Shown here: positions 63,148 to 64,000 of the stretch, one piece after another
How positions within the stretch are numbered: position 1 is the stretch's first letter
Layout of the letters: the number at the start of each line of letters is the position of its first letter
Assembly (NCBI GenBank): GCA_949282745.1
Contig: CASDQM010000015.1
Location: 1-64,000, forward strand
Direction: 5' to 3'
Length of the DNA stretch: 64,000 bases
Origin: an uncultured Sutterella sp.
GTDB taxonomy: Bacteria > Pseudomonadota > Gammaproteobacteria > Burkholderiales > Burkholderiaceae_F
Made by a program: the position numbers and the translations under genes
The notes under the pieces: model-generated
The model's input: only the letters and a program-made list of their open reading frames with translations
What the model was told of the DNA's origin: nothing
Database searches by the model: none

Positions 63148-64000
63148 TTAGTCGGCTGCGGCCTTGCCGGCTTCACGGCCGAAGACGAGGCAGTCGAGAA
63201 TGGCGTTCGTGCCCATGCGGACCGCACCGTGCACGCCCGAAGTGGCTTCGCCGGCGGCGTAGAGGCCGGGGATCGGCTTCGAGGTCTTGACGTCGATCAC
63301 TTCGCCCTTGAGCGTCGTGACGAGGCCGCCCATGCAGTGGTGGATGCGCGGGGACATTTCCATGGCGAGCCACGGACCTTCGAGCATGGGCTTGACGCGG
63401 CTGACGTCCTTGCCGAGGGCGTCCTTGCCCGCCTTCACGCCGGCGTTGTATTCGTCGATCGTGGCCTTGAGGGCAACGGCGTCGATCGAGAAAGCCTTGG
63501 CGATTTCGTCGAGCGTGGCGCATTCCTTGACGAGGCCCTTCTTCACGCAGTCTTCGACGAAGCCCGGACGGCGTTCCGCAAGCGCGGCGCCCGCGGCCTT
63601 GTTGGCGACGGCGATGCAGTGCAGGCCCTTGCCCTGTTCGACGAGAATGGCGTCGGCGCGGACCTTGCGGTTGGCGTTTTCGTTCACGAAGCGTTTGCCC
63701 TTCGTCGTGACCCAGACGCCGAATTCACCGGCGACATACTGCGCGAAGGACCAGCTCACGCCCATGCCCTTTTCGATGGCGTTGTTCCACGGCGTGCACT
63801 GAATCCAGTCGTTCTGAACCTGAAGCGCGCCGGTGCGGCTCGATTCGCGCCAGAGTTCGGACGTGGCGCCCGGCTGGTTCGTCGTCTGGAACTTGTTCGT
63901 GAGCTTCGGGTCCTGGAGCATGCGGTATTCGACGTCCGCCGAGAAGCCACCGTGGCAGAGAATGACGCCCTTCTTGGCTTCGATGTACTTCACCTTGCCC
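63148..64000 (-). CDS. FAD-dependent fumarate/urocanate reductase-like flavoprotein (3' part)
   Basis: The C-terminal 284 residues of a second flavoprotein of the FAD_binding_2 family; the 5' part lies outside the window. Visible features are GVILCHGGFSADVEYRM, the substrate/capping region with WVTTKGKRFVNENANRKV, IHHCMGGLVTTLKGEVID and the FAD-binding tail IPGLYAAGEATSGVHGAVRMGTNAILDCLVFGREAGKAA. Such enzymes reduce alkene acids (fumarate, urocanate, methacrylate and others) in periplasmic anaerobic respiration; the substrate here is unknown. It differs clearly from the frameshifted paralog at 56624-58199. Confidence 0.9.
   Translation of the reverse strand, partial: GKVKYIEAKKGVILCHGGFSADVEYRMLQDPKLTNKFQTTNQPGATSELWRESSRTGALQVQNDWIQCTPWNNAIEKGMGVSWSFAQYVAGEFGVWVTTKGKRFVNENANRKVRADAILVEQGKGLHCIAVANKAAGAALAERRPGFVEDCVKKGLVKECATLDEIAKAFSIDAVALKATIDEYNAGVKAGKDALGKDVSRVKPMLEGPWLAMEMSPRIHHCMGGLVTTLKGEVIDVKTSKPIPGLYAAGEATSGVHGAVRMGTNAILDCLVFGREAGKAAAD

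Overview
The window looks like chromosome from a GC-rich Gram-negative betaproteobacterium, most likely a gut commensal of the Sutterellaceae (Burkholderiales). The evidence is three Burkholderiales-type trimeric porins ending in Phe, exported flavin-dependent fumarate-reductase-like enzymes (a family expanded in Sutterella-like anaerobes), a betaproteobacterial cellulose locus, and a giant two-partner-secreted adhesin with an extended signal peptide. This assignment comes from reading proteins, not from a search. I saw no rRNA, tRNA or CRISPR array.

Layout. 1-1.5 kb: the 5' end of a transposase, then an orphan ABC-type binding lipoprotein behind a complete phenylalanine-codon attenuator (leader peptide, overlapping pairing segments, terminator). 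1.5-5.8 kb: a class A beta-lactamase, a LysE-family exporter, a membrane protein/NfeD/SPFH trio and a free-standing rplQ. 6.2-24.8 kb: a two-partner secretion pair, TpsB plus a 5614-residue TpsA of the filamentous adhesin/LktA type. 25-26.8 kb: a small accessory islet with a Schlafen/AlbA_2-domain protein between two related inverted-repeat elements. 26.8-35 kb: a minus-strand cellulose operon bcsA-bcsB-bcsZ-bcsG with a structured leader; bcsC and the bcsQ/E/F accessory genes are absent. 35.4-43.6 kb: an exported PepE-like peptidase, an autotransporter with a C10 tract in its first codons, a HipA-family kinase without HipB, a cytoplasmic L-asparaginase and an M20 amidohydrolase. 44-45.5 kb: an amino-acid binding protein and a Maa/NodL acetyltransferase. 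45.7-50.1 kb: a Fur-box-preceded cluster (small glycine-zipper membrane protein, P-type ATPase with SCA instead of CPC, HMA2-like Cys-rich membrane protein, further membrane protein) that resembles the fez/ferrosome clusters. 50-52.4 kb: an SDR enzyme, a small membrane protein and a DMT transporter. 52.6-60 kb: three porins sharing an upstream TGCAACAAA box, interleaved with decayed genes (a headless LysR, a transposase fragment, a frameshifted flavin reductase). 60-64 kb: RarD, pyridoxal kinase, an ImmA/IrrE-like protein without its zinc histidines, and the 3' part of a second flavin reductase.

Functional picture. Much of the window concerns the cell surface (giant adhesin, phase-variable autotransporter, cellulose modified with phosphoethanolamine, porins) and nutrient capture by an asaccharolytic gut organism (amino-acid binding proteins, dipeptidase, asparaginase, amidohydrolase, respiratory flavin reductases). 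The most interesting items are the ferrosome-like cluster, the Phe attenuator, the phase-variable autotransporter, and the BcsA whose c-di-GMP motif is degraded.
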